This document shows, one piece after another, positions 26,928 to 35,894 of a stretch of 64,000 bases of DNA. A program made the position numbers and the translations under genes. The notes below the pieces were generated by a model that saw only the letters and a program-made list of their open reading frames with translations, did not search any database and was not told the DNA's origin. Source of the stretch: JBCCBV01 sp039033855 (GTDB lineage Bacteria > Planctomycetota > Phycisphaerae > Phycisphaerales > Phycisphaeraceae); the NCBI GenBank assembly GCA_039033855.1, contig JBCCBV010000018.1, positions 1-64,000 of the forward strand. Direction: 5' to 3'. Each line of letters opens with the position of its first letter. Position 1 is the first letter of the stretch.

Positions 26928-27539
26928 TCAGGCGCGACGACGACGGGCGGCGACGGCCAGGCCACCGAGGCCGAGCAGGGCCAGCGAGGCCGGCTCGGGC
27001 ACGGGGGTGATTTCGACGAATTGACCGTCGACCACACCGAAACCACCACCGAAGTTGGTTGCGAAGGTCAGGGCTTCGGCGTCGGAAGCGACGGAGAAGA
27101 CGGCAACAGCAGCCGAACCGCCGTTGGGGATCAGCACGCCGCCGAGGACGCCGCCTTCACCGGCGAGGGTCGAGCCGTCGTCGACGATGGTGGCGGGCAC
27201 CAGGGTCGAAGCGTCGGTGCCGTTGCCGGCGAAGAACGTGTCGGCCACGGTGAAGGGACCGAACACGGGCAGGTCGGTGCTGACGGCCGAGGTGGTCGTG
27301 CCGTTCAGGAAGGCGCCGTTGAAGGTCAGGTCAACCGACGACACGTCGAAGCCCGAGGTGTTGGTGACGACGAACTGGTACACGTCGATGCCACCAGCGA
27401 TGGGCACGAAGGTCCCGCCGTCCACGGGGCCGACGAGGTCGTCGGACACGAGCACGAATTCACCGGTGAGCTGGGCCGAAGCGGCCGAAGCACCCAGGGC
27501 GACGGTGCCGCCCGCGATCAAAGCTGCAAACTTGTTCAT
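26928..27539 (-). CDS. PEP-CTERM protein, paralog 4 (no dockerin)
   Basis: A 203-residue exported protein, the closest relative of paralog 3. It has the same signal peptide MNKFAALIAGGTVALGASA, the beta domain (DVYQFVVTNTSGFDVSSVDL, FGPFTVADTFFAGNG, VDDGSTLAGEGGVLGG) and tail VPEPASLALLGLGGLAVAARRRR. The shared 3' terminator block shows the gene pair arose by tandem duplication. It is the first transcribed gene of the array; a putative promoter (TATCCT with TTGTGT 16 bp upstream, minus strand) lies near 27624-27652. Confidence 0.85.
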   Translation of the reverse strand: MNKFAALIAGGTVALGASAASAQLTGEFVLVSDDLVGPVDGGTFVPIAGGIDVYQFVVTNTSGFDVSSVDLTFNGAFLNGTTTSAVSTDLPVFGPFTVADTFFAGNGTDASTLVPATIVDDGSTLAGEGGVLGGVLIPNGGSAAVAVFSVASDAEALTFATNFGGGFGVVDGQFVEITPVPEPASLALLGLGGLAVAARRRRA

Positions 27540-28014
27540 CTCGATCTCCATCCTTTCAAGGTGTGGTGAACCCCTCCGCGGGGGTTTCCTAATGAGTCTT
27601 TTCCGCGACCCTTGCCGCAGATGCTCTTATAGGATACCTCGATCCATCTCAGACACAACCCTGTTTTGTCTTGCGATGGTCAGTTTTCCAATTCTACACA
27701 TCGTTCGCAAAATGCTCACAAAGCTGTCAGAGTGGATTTTTGAGCTGATCGTCCGGGTTCGACCCGCCCATAGTCCCCTATTTTAACCCCGCAAACCGTG
27801 CTTTGTGGGTGCCTGCATCTGTCCTGCGACGATCATGGGCTAGCCCGCAGGGGCCGGACGCCCGCCTTGAGATCCGCGCGTTGGCCCTCGCCGGCGACCC
27901 CGACGGCGTGTGCCCTGGCATCTCGCCGGCGCCCGGTTTGCATCCTGGGGCCCGGCGGGGATGATCCTCGGCCGGGCGCTGCGCCCCGGGAGCGACGCAC
28001 CGGGAACCTCGACC
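27540..28014. other. intergenic, AT-rich promoter region
   Basis: A 475-bp gap between divergent genes. About 27600-27790 is markedly AT-richer than the surroundings and likely holds the promoter of the PEP-CTERM array on the minus strand. The part next to the DnaJ-like gene is GC-rich with no recognisable gene or RNA. Confidence 0.5.
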
Positions 28015-29082
28015 ATGGACTTCAAGGACTATTACAAGTCGCTCGGCGTCGCCCGCGGGGCGGCGGCGGACGAGATCAAGTCGGCCTACCGCAAGCTGGC
28101 CCGCAAGCACCACCCGGACGTCAATAAAGACGACCCCGGCGCCGCGCAGCGGTTTTCTGAGGTGTCCGAAGCCTACGAGGTGCTTTCGGACCCCGACAAG
28201 CGGGCGAAGTACGACCAGTTGGGCTCGAACTGGAAGCAGGGGCAGTCGTTCACCCCCCCGCCGGGGTTTGGGGGCGGGTTTGGCGGGGCTTCCAGCGGCG
28301 GGCCCGGCTCGGGCGGGTTTCGGTTCACCTCACGGCCTGGCGGCGGGGCTGGAGCCGGGGGGGCTTTCGGGGGAGCTTCCGGGGGCGATTCCGGAGGGGG
28401 CGGGTTCAGTTCGTTCTTTGAGCAGTTGTTCGGCCAGGGGATGGCCGGGGCCGGGGCGGGTTCTGGGCCGGGCGGAGCGGGCGGGATCGACCTGGAAGAC
28501 CTGTTTGGGGGCGGCGGGGGCCCGGGCGGGTTCCAACCGCGGGCTGGCGGGGCCGGCCGGGCGGGGCCATCGGGGAGACCGATTCCTTATAAGGAAATGG
28601 ACCTGACGCTCACGCTGGGCGAAGCGGTCCGGGGAGCGTCGCGCACGCTGGCGGTGCGTGGGCCGGGGGGCCAGAAAGAGATCGAGGTAAAAACCCCGCC
28701 GGGCCTGGCGCCGGGCGACAAGATGCGGCTGGCGAAAGAGGGCCTGGTGCTGCGGATCGCGGTGTCGGGCGAAAGCGGCTTTGCGCTGCGGGGGCGTGAC
28801 GTGGTGGGCAAGGCGGTCGTCCGGCCGTGGCAGGCGGCGCTCGGCGACAAGGTGGAGGTGGCCAGCCCGACCGGGACAGTCACCCTTGCGCTGCCAGCAG
28901 GCACCGCGTCGGGGCGGAAGATGCGGCTCCAAGGCCGTGGCCTGCCGGCCCGGGGCAAACACCCCGCGGGCGACCTGCTGGTGGAGGTTCACGTCCGGCC
29001 GGAAGAACTCGACGACCGGACGCGCGGGCTCTACGAGCAGCTGCGCGACGCGGACGGCGGGGCAGACCCGACCGAGGCCTGA
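28015..29082 (+). CDS. DnaJ-like co-chaperone (CbpA type, no zinc finger)
   Basis: A 355-residue protein. The J domain (1-70) contains the HPD motif in KLARKHHPDVNKDD. A long Gly/Phe/Ser-rich linker (about 75-185) follows, then two beta substrate-binding domains (from about 190: DLTLTLGEAVRGASRTL, GLPARGKHPAGDLLVEV). The CxxCxGxG zinc fingers of DnaJ are absent, so it is CbpA-like and would stimulate a DnaK encoded elsewhere. It precedes clpB by 125 nt on the same strand, matching the DnaK-ClpB disaggregation pathway. The glycine linker is longer than in most CbpA proteins. Confidence 0.92.
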   Translation: MDFKDYYKSLGVARGAAADEIKSAYRKLARKHHPDVNKDDPGAAQRFSEVSEAYEVLSDPDKRAKYDQLGSNWKQGQSFTPPPGFGGGFGGASSGGPGSGGFRFTSRPGGGAGAGGAFGGASGGDSGGGGFSSFFEQLFGQGMAGAGAGSGPGGAGGIDLEDLFGGGGGPGGFQPRAGGAGRAGPSGRPIPYKEMDLTLTLGEAVRGASRTLAVRGPGGQKEIEVKTPPGLAPGDKMRLAKEGLVLRIAVSGESGFALRGRDVVGKAVVRPWQAALGDKVEVASPTGTVTLALPAGTASGRKMRLQGRGLPARGKHPAGDLLVEVHVRPEELDDRTRGLYEQLRDADGGADPTEA

Positions 29083-29207
29083 CCCCGGCGGACGGTTGCG
29101 TGCTGTCAAATTGGCGGGTCATCGCAGCGGTCTACGCGGTTCTGTGGGCTTCGGGGCCCAGCACCGTGGCGCCGGGGTTGCAACAGGTCTAGCGAAGGGA
29201 ACTCCGA

Positions 29208-31937
29208 ATGGACTTCAACCGCTTGACGCAAAAAACCCAGCAGGCGCTGCAGGCCGCACAGTCGGCGGCGCTCGAGCACGGCCACCCCGCGGCGGACACG
29301 CTGCACGTTCTGCTGGCGCTCTGTCGACAAGGCGACGGCCTGGCCGGGCGGCTGCTCGACAAGCTCGGGCGCAGCGCCGACTTGGTCGCAGGCGAAGCCG
29401 AGCGTGAGCTCGCACGGCTGCCTTCGGTCTCGGGGCCCGGGGCACCTCCGATCGACACCAACCAGTTGCAGGTGACCCCCGCGCTCGGGCAGACGCTCGC
29501 CGCCGCGGAGCGCGAGGCCAAACGGCTGGGCGACGAGTACGTGTCGGTCGAGCACGTGCTGCTGGCGATTGCGCAAGGCCCGGCCGGCGACAAGGCCGCT
29601 GCCCTCTTGCAGGGGCTCGGCGCCACGCCCGACGCGATCCGCCGGGTGCTCGCCGGGGTGCGCGGCAATCAGAAGGTGCGCTCGGCGGACCCCGAGGCGA
29701 CGTACGAAGCCCTCGAAAAGTACGGGCGCGACCTGGTGGCCGACGCCCGGGCCGGCAAGCTCGACCCGGTGATCGGCCGTGACGAGGAGATCCGCCGGGC
29801 GATCCGGATTCTTTCTCGCAAGACCAAGAACAACCCGGTGCTGATCGGCGAGCCGGGTGTGGGCAAGACGGCGATCGTCGAAGGCCTGGCCCAGCGGATC
29901 GTGCGCGGCGACGTGCCCGAGGGGCTGAAAGACAAGACCGTGTTTGCGCTGGACCTGGCGAGCCTGATCGCCGGGGCCAAGTTCCGGGGCGAGTTTGAGG
30001 AGCGCCTGAAGGCCGTGCTGGCCGAGATCGCCGCGGCCGAAGGGCGCATCCTGCTGTTCATCGACGAACTGCACACGCTGGTCGGCGCGGGCAAGACCGA
30101 GGGCGCCATGGACGCCGGGAACATGCTCAAGCCCATGCTGGCCCGGGGCGAGCTGCACTGCATCGGCGCCACGACGCTCAACGAGTACCGCAAGTACATC
30201 GAAAAGGACGCGGCGCTCGAGCGGCGGTTCCAGACGGTGCTGGTGGATCAGCCCACGGTGGCGGACACGATTTCAATCCTCCGGGGTTTGCGAGAGCGAT
30301 TCGAGGTGTTCCACGGCGTGACCATCCAGGACGGGGCGCTGGTGTCGGCGGCGACGCTGAGCCAGCGGTACATCCCCGACCGGTTCCTGCCGGACAAGGC
30401 GATCGACCTGGTGGACGAGGCCTGCGCCACGCTGCGCACCGAGATGGACTCGATGCCCGCCGAGCTCGACGGGGCCGCCCGCCGGGTGATGCAGCTGGAG
30501 ATCGAAGAGGCCGCGCTGAGTAAAGAAAAGGACGCCGCCAGCAAGCAGCGTCTGGAGGCGCTGCGCAAGGAGCTGGCCGACGCCCGGGCCGACGCCGATG
30601 CGCTGCGGGCGCGGTGGGAATCTGAGAAAAGCGAGATCGATAAGGTCCGCGCCGTACGCGACCGCCTCGAACAGGCCCGGCGGAAAATGGAGCAGGCCGA
30701 GGCGTCGTACAACCTGACCCAGGCCGCCGAAATCAAATACGGCACGATCCCCGCGCTCGAGAAAGAGCTGGCGCAGCTTGAGGCGGATGACCGCGAAGAA
30801 GCGCATCCCGGACGCGACACCCGTGCCACCGCGGAAGGTGACGCGGCAAGCCGCGTCACTTCGAGCAACCGATTGCTGCGCGAAGCGGTGACCGAGGAAG
30901 AGATCGCCGAGATCGTTTCGCGCTGGACCGGCGTGCCCGTCACCCGGCTGCAAGAGGGCGAGCGTGAGAAGCTGCTGCGGCTCGACGCGATCCTGCACGA
31001 GCGCGTCATCGGTCAGCACCAAGCGGTTGAGCGCGTCGCCGACGCGGTGCTGCGCTCGCGGGCGGGCATCCAGGACCCGGGCCGTCCGATCGGCAGTTTT
31101 CTGTTCCTCGGGCCCACCGGCGTGGGCAAGACCGAGCTGGCCAAGACGCTGGCGCACGCGCTGTTCGATTCCGAGGACCACATCGTCCGGATCGACATGA
31201 GCGAATACATGGAAAAGCACGCGGTCAGCCGGCTGCTCGGCGCCCCTCCGGGCTACGTGGGGTACGACGAGGGCGGGCAGTTGACCGAGGCCGTGCGTCG
31301 CCGGCCGTATAGCGTGGTGCTGTTCGACGAGGTCGAAAAGGCCCACCCCGACGTGTTCCACGTGCTGCTGCAGGTGCTCGACGACGGGCGGATTACCGAC
31401 AGCCAGGGCCGTACGGTTGACTTCAAAAACACGGTGGTGATCCTGACCAGCAACCTGGGGTCGCAGTATTTGATGGACGCCGCCCTGGCCGGCGCCCCGG
31501 AAACCGCCTCGGGCGAAAGCGCCGCGGCGACCTCCGTCTCCGAGCAGACCCGCAACCAGGTGATGGCCGAGGTGCGGTCGCGGTTCCGGCCGGAGATGCT
31601 CAACCGGCTGGACGAGGTTGTGCTGTTCACCCCCCTGTCGCTGGACGAGATCGAGCGGATCGTCGACCTGCTGGTGGACGACCTGCGCGGACGGTTGGCG
31701 GATCGGCGGATCGCGATCGAACTGGAAGACGGCGCCCGGCGGTTCATCGCCGAGCACGGCTACGACCCGGTCTACGGCGCCCGGCCGCTGCGGCGGTACC
31801 TCCAGCGCGAGGTCGAAACCAAGGTGGCCCGGGCCCTGGTCGCCGGCGACGCCCCGGACGGCTCGCGCGTCGTGCTGGGCGTGGGCGACGGCGAGTTGGT
31901 GGTCAAGGTTCACAAACCCGAAGCGGCCCCGGCCTGA
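29208..31937 (+). CDS. clpB: ATP-dependent disaggregase ClpB
   Basis: A 909-residue Hsp100 protein. It has an N-terminal Clp repeat domain, NBD1 with Walker A GEPGVGKT and Walker B ILLFIDELH, a coiled-coil M domain (about 410-530), NBD2 with Walker A GPTGVGKT, and the C-terminal D2-small domain. It extracts proteins from aggregates with DnaK/DnaJ. It is longer than E. coli ClpB (about 857 residues). Part of the excess is an extra Ala/Arg/Gly-rich stretch at about 532-551, between the M domain and LLREAVTEEE, encoded by a dispersed repeat. An AAGGGA Shine-Dalgarno precedes the ATG. Confidence 0.96.
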   Translation: MDFNRLTQKTQQALQAAQSAALEHGHPAADTLHVLLALCRQGDGLAGRLLDKLGRSADLVAGEAERELARLPSVSGPGAPPIDTNQLQVTPALGQTLAAAEREAKRLGDEYVSVEHVLLAIAQGPAGDKAAALLQGLGATPDAIRRVLAGVRGNQKVRSADPEATYEALEKYGRDLVADARAGKLDPVIGRDEEIRRAIRILSRKTKNNPVLIGEPGVGKTAIVEGLAQRIVRGDVPEGLKDKTVFALDLASLIAGAKFRGEFEERLKAVLAEIAAAEGRILLFIDELHTLVGAGKTEGAMDAGNMLKPMLARGELHCIGATTLNEYRKYIEKDAALERRFQTVLVDQPTVADTISILRGLRERFEVFHGVTIQDGALVSAATLSQRYIPDRFLPDKAIDLVDEACATLRTEMDSMPAELDGAARRVMQLEIEEAALSKEKDAASKQRLEALRKELADARADADALRARWESEKSEIDKVRAVRDRLEQARRKMEQAEASYNLTQAAEIKYGTIPALEKELAQLEADDREEAHPGRDTRATAEGDAASRVTSSNRLLREAVTEEEIAEIVSRWTGVPVTRLQEGEREKLLRLDAILHERVIGQHQAVERVADAVLRSRAGIQDPGRPIGSFLFLGPTGVGKTELAKTLAHALFDSEDHIVRIDMSEYMEKHAVSRLLGAPPGYVGYDEGGQLTEAVRRRPYSVVLFDEVEKAHPDVFHVLLQVLDDGRITDSQGRTVDFKNTVVILTSNLGSQYLMDAALAGAPETASGESAAATSVSEQTRNQVMAEVRSRFRPEMLNRLDEVVLFTPLSLDEIERIVDLLVDDLRGRLADRRIAIELEDGARRFIAEHGYDPVYGARPLRRYLQREVETKVARALVAGDAPDGSRVVLGVGDGELVVKVHKPEAAPA
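30803..30859 (+). repeat. dispersed repeats inserted in frame inside clpB
   Basis: A diverged type-A element (30803-30834, reverse orientation, about 21 of 26 positions kept) is followed by a perfect 10-bp palindrome at 30838-30859 (arms GTGACGCGGC and GCCGCGTCAC, loop AA). Both keep the clpB frame. Related elements lie between genes at 22783, 39032, 63637, 16308 and 40219. Confidence 0.75.
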
Positions 31938-32383
31938 GTCGCCGGGCGGAGTCTTTCGGCGGAGTCTTTCGGCTGGGCCTCTGAGCGGAGCTTCTGGGAA
32001 GGATCCGCCGCTCGAAATCTGGGGCCGCCGACCTTGTCCGGCGAGCCCAAACGGCCGTCGCTGCGGGCGGTTCATCCGGCTTCCAAGCGGGCCCGCATCA
32101 GGGGCTGGGTCGATTCGCGCGTTTGTAGCCCGCTGCGCGTGAATCGCGCAATCGGGTTAATCAGGCCGCGGTGGCGCCACGAAAGCGGGCGCCGTTCGGC
32201 AAACACGGCTCAAACTCCTCAAAGTAAACACGAAGCTAACTCTGCATTCACAGAGGTGACACGGACGGGGGGTAGTCTCAGGTTGTCAAGAAATGACCCT
32301 TGACGCCTGCCTTGCCTGCCGACGGATGGGGATCCGTCGGAACCACACCCCGTGGCCACGGCCACACCAACGAGGAGAATCTC
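31938..32383. other. intergenic gap with 13-bp tandem repeat
   Basis: A 446-bp gap after clpB. Two perfect copies of CGGAGTCTTTCGG lie at 31947-31972. From about 32190 the sequence is AT-richer and probably holds the promoter of the following PEP-CTERM gene. No gene is supported. Confidence 0.5.
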
Positions 32384-33076
32384 ATGTCCCTGCGCGCTAC
32401 TGCTCTTGCCACCGTTGCTGCCGGCGCCCTTGCCGGTCACGCTTCGGCCGACCTGTTCATCAACGAAGTGCTCGGCAGCACCTCGGGCTCGGACCTCGAG
32501 TTCATCGAGATCTACAACTCCGGTGCCGCCCCGGTTGACCTGACCGGCTTCTCGATCGCTCTCTACGACAGCGATTCGGGCACCAGCTTCGGCGGCACCG
32601 ATGGCGGCTCGCCTTACGCCCTCTCGGGCATCGTGCCCGCCGGCGGCTTCCTGGCCTTCGGCAACGTCCTCGCGGCTGGCACCTTCGGCGCTGGCGCATT
32701 CCTGGGCGGCGCCCTGCCCGCCAACGCCATCGAGAACTCGTCCTACACCATCATCCTTGAAGACGCCTCGGGCACGAACTTCGACGCCATCTTCGTCACC
32801 GACGGCGGCGCGGGCGACATCGCCAACGAGGCCGGCGCCCCGGTCGCGGCCGAAGTCGCCGGCCCGGACGGCACGTTCCTGCCCGCCGGCATCTTCCGCA
32901 CCACCGACGGCGGCGGTACGTTCGGCTTCCTCGAGTTCGGCGCCAGCAGCTTGGGCTTCTCGAGCGACCCCGGCACCGGCACGCCGGGCATCTCGAACGT
33001 CATCCCCGAGCCGGCCTCGATGGCTCTGCTCGGCCTGGGTGGCCTGATGGCGGCTCGCCGTCGCCGCACCGCCTGA
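32384..33076 (+). CDS. lamin-tail-domain protein with PEP-CTERM tail
   Basis: A 230-residue exported protein. A signal peptide (1-22) is followed by a lamin tail domain whose hallmarks are visible: LFINEVLGSTSGSDLEFIEIYN, then PVDLTGFSIALYD and GGFLAFGN. The rest is a Gly/Ala/Asp-rich beta domain and the PEP-CTERM signal (IPEPASMALLGLGGLMAARRRR). GAGGAG precedes the ATG at 32384. Bacterial LTDs are often found on surface proteins, including fusions to nucleases, and an endonuclease I gene follows here. Calcium or DNA binding is conceivable but unproven. Confidence 0.88.
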   Translation: MSLRATALATVAAGALAGHASADLFINEVLGSTSGSDLEFIEIYNSGAAPVDLTGFSIALYDSDSGTSFGGTDGGSPYALSGIVPAGGFLAFGNVLAAGTFGAGAFLGGALPANAIENSSYTIILEDASGTNFDAIFVTDGGAGDIANEAGAPVAAEVAGPDGTFLPAGIFRTTDGGGTFGFLEFGASSLGFSSDPGTGTPGISNVIPEPASMALLGLGGLMAARRRRTA

Positions 33077-33117
33077 TCCCCTTGGGATTTCAGGTCGGAC
33101 AACTTGTGATTTGCACG

Positions 33118-33148
33118 GGGCCTCGGTTACCGCCGAGGCCCTGTCTTT
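33118..33148 (+). terminator. rho-independent terminator after the LTD gene
   Basis: A 9-bp perfect stem (GGGCCTCGG with CCGAGGCCC, loop TTACCG) followed by TGTCTTT. Confidence 0.8.
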
Positions 33149-33352
33149 GCGCCAGCGGAAGATTCGAGGTTTGTGAGTTTCACGCGAGCCGTGTCAGAAC
33201 CGCAAATAATCTCCTCGCCGGAGCAGCTTGGCCGGGGTACGTTCAGGGGTCGCGCACCGGCCGAACCGCGTTCGAAGCGCGCCAACAAGCCTTGCCTAAC
33301 GAAGTCCGCACCGACCGGGCCGGCCCGCCGAGCCCTGTCTTTGGAGAGATCG

Positions 33353-35434
33353 ATGACCGCAACCGCTGTTTCCCGCCCGGGCGCTCGTGTCCTGACCCGT
33401 GTTCTGATCCGCGGTCTCGCGCTGGGCGCCGTGCTCCCAGCCGTAGGCCTGAGCTTGGGCCTGGGCCTGCCCACCGCCGCCTCGGCCGACCCGTACGACG
33501 CCCCGGCCGACTACTACACCACGATCGACGGCCTAAACACCGGCGCCGCCATCAAGAACCAGCTGCACCTGGTCATCTCCGACAACTACTGGGCCGACAC
33601 CAGCAACGGCGTCAACCCGTTTACCCCCGACGGCTCGGGCCACAACATCCTGACCTACACCTCGGCCGGCACGGCCATGTGGTACGTCGATGAAGACCCG
33701 GCCGACCCCTCGCTGGTGCAGATCTCCGGCGGGCAGGGCTTCCAGTTCAACACCGGCTCGATCATCCTGGCCTACAGCGGCGATTCGGTGTCCGCCAACT
33801 GGAACAACGCCACCATCTGGAACCGCGAGCACCGCTGGCCCGCATCCTGGGCGCTCGGCAGCGACACCGGGCTGGCCAACAACCCCGACTATTCGGACAT
33901 CCACATGCTGGTGCCCGCCAACCCGGGCGTGAACAGCCAGCGGAGCAACTATCAGTACGTCGGCGGGTCGCTTTCGGGCGGCTTCGGCGTGCAGAGCAGC
34001 GTGGACGGCTTCGGCTGGTTCGCCGGCACCAACGTCGACGCCGGGACCGGCCAGGGCAACGACATCGGCGACAGCGCCCGGGCGCTCATGTACATGGCCG
34101 TGCGCTACGACGGCGGCGACCCCAACACCACCGACCTCGAACTCGTCGAAGGCACCGGCCGCAACAACGACGCCACCGGCGGGGACCTGTCTTCGGTGCT
34201 CGAATGGCACTACCGCGACGCGCCCGACAACTTCGAGCGCAAGCGCAACAGCCGTATTTTCAACAACACGTTCGACCAGGACACCAACTTCTTCAACCCC
34301 GAAGCGGGCACCGAGGACGTGACGTTCCTGAACCACCAGGGCAACCGCAACCCGTTTGTCGACCGGCCGGAGCTGGCCCACGCCATTTTCGTGGACGACG
34401 CCAACGACACGCAGGTCTCTATCGCCGGGGCCACCGTCGGCGCCGACGGCGGGTCGAGCCTGACCGTCGACCTGGGCTCGATCATCACCGGCGGGCCGGC
34501 GCCCGCGGGCGGGCCGACCAACGTCACCCTCGACAAGACCGGCAACGACGGCACGTACTACAGCGTGACCGCCACCGGCGGCGTGACCGCTTCGCTCGAC
34601 GGCAAGAACGCCTTCGCCATCGGCGGGCCGGGCTCGCAAGCCCTGACCGTCGACTTCGCCGGCGCCATCGACCCCAACACCCCCGGCTTCTACGGCGGGA
34701 CGGTCACCATCGACAACCTGGACGTCACCACCGGCGCCGGGCTCGGCCAGGCCGCGCAAGACGCCGACGACGTCATCTCCGTCGGCTTCTCGGTGCTCGA
34801 CCACAGCGAAGCATCGTTCGACGGCCTCGTCGACCAAAACACGCTGGACCTCGACTTCGAGGTCGTCGCCTTCGGCCCCGGCAGCGCGTCGGCCGGCTTC
34901 GACCTGTTCAACCTCGACGCCGTGTCTGGCTTTACCGCCGGGCTCGACCTCGACTCGATCGGCGAATCGGGCGACGCCGCGTTCACCACCGACCTGGCCA
35001 CCTTTGCCAACCTGGCGGGCGGGGCGTCGAACGCCTTCGAAGCCACCCTCGACACCGGGGCCCTGGGCGCCTTCGCCAAAACCATCACCCTGGGCGTGTC
35101 GGACCAAGACATCACCGGCGCCATCGCGGGCGACGACCTGACGCTGAACCTGTCCGCCACCGTGACCTACGCCGGCGACGCCAGCCTCGACTTCGTGGTC
35201 GACCTGATCGACTTCGACGTGCTGTCGACCAACTTCGGCCAGGTGGGCGGGGCGTCGTGGACCTCGGCCGACTTCAACGACGACGGCAACGTCGACCTGC
35301 TCGACTTCGCCCTGCTGGCCGACAACTTCGGCGCCGGGGCGCCCGGCCAACTCGCCACCGTGCCCGAACCCGCCTCGCTGCTGGGCTTGGGCCTCGGCCT
35401 GGTCGGCCTGTGCACCCGCCGACGACGGGCGTGA
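33353..35434 (+). CDS. exported endonuclease I with dockerin-like repeat and PEP-CTERM tail
   Basis: A 693-residue protein. After a signal peptide (to about residue 43) comes an EndA/endonuclease I domain (about 50-350) with the His-Me-finger core NREHRWPASW, SDIHMLVPAN, ARALMYMAVRY, VLEWHYRDAPDNFE and QGNRNPFVDRPE. A beta-sandwich region (about 355-600) follows, then a dockerin-like pair (DLIDFDVLSTNFG, DFNDDGNVDLLDFALLADNFG) and a PEP-CTERM tail. GGAG precedes the ATG at 33353. It probably degrades extracellular DNA at the cell surface. Dockerin and PEP-CTERM on one nuclease is unusual. Confidence 0.9.
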   Translation: MTATAVSRPGARVLTRVLIRGLALGAVLPAVGLSLGLGLPTAASADPYDAPADYYTTIDGLNTGAAIKNQLHLVISDNYWADTSNGVNPFTPDGSGHNILTYTSAGTAMWYVDEDPADPSLVQISGGQGFQFNTGSIILAYSGDSVSANWNNATIWNREHRWPASWALGSDTGLANNPDYSDIHMLVPANPGVNSQRSNYQYVGGSLSGGFGVQSSVDGFGWFAGTNVDAGTGQGNDIGDSARALMYMAVRYDGGDPNTTDLELVEGTGRNNDATGGDLSSVLEWHYRDAPDNFERKRNSRIFNNTFDQDTNFFNPEAGTEDVTFLNHQGNRNPFVDRPELAHAIFVDDANDTQVSIAGATVGADGGSSLTVDLGSIITGGPAPAGGPTNVTLDKTGNDGTYYSVTATGGVTASLDGKNAFAIGGPGSQALTVDFAGAIDPNTPGFYGGTVTIDNLDVTTGAGLGQAAQDADDVISVGFSVLDHSEASFDGLVDQNTLDLDFEVVAFGPGSASAGFDLFNLDAVSGFTAGLDLDSIGESGDAAFTTDLATFANLAGGASNAFEATLDTGALGAFAKTITLGVSDQDITGAIAGDDLTLNLSATVTYAGDASLDFVVDLIDFDVLSTNFGQVGGASWTSADFNDDGNVDLLDFALLADNFGAGAPGQLATVPEPASLLGLGLGLVGLCTRRRRA

Positions 35435-35894
35435 GCGTGCCGATGCCAAAATCCCGACGGCAATGTGGGCCGTGGACTGGGAACCGCCTTGGAAAGGCCG
35501 GGGGACGCTTGCAGAGCGTGAGCAAACCGCCAAGAGATGTGAGCGACGCAAACAATCTTCGAGTTCGGCTAGAAAACGATGAGGACGGCCCCATGCGGGA
35601 TGAACGCGGGTATCTTCGACAACTGAGAGGTAACAAAGCGTGGGCCGCACGCCTTGTTCACGCCCTGCCGTTCCCCACCCGGGGGCGGAAATGAAAGAGG
35701 AACCCATCCCAGCCTTCCCGACCTCCCCGGTTTCCGGCGACCCCTCTGCGGTGCGCTTCCACCGGCGACACCTGCCCGGGTGTATGACGTCCGGAGCTCA
35801 AACCGGGGGCAATTCCGGTGGCAATTCCGGGGGCAGAACCCGAGGCCGGGTACGATGGACCGTTTGCTCCGACCCGACTTTGCGAGACCGCCTT
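35435..35894. other. intergenic region upstream of the prepilin gene
   Basis: A 460-bp gap. A TACGAT hexamer with extended GGG before it (35851-35856) lies 38 nt before the prepilin start and may be its -10. Two GGCAATTCCGG-like repeats lie at about 35807-35832. No terminator with T-tail was seen after the endonuclease gene. Confidence 0.45.
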
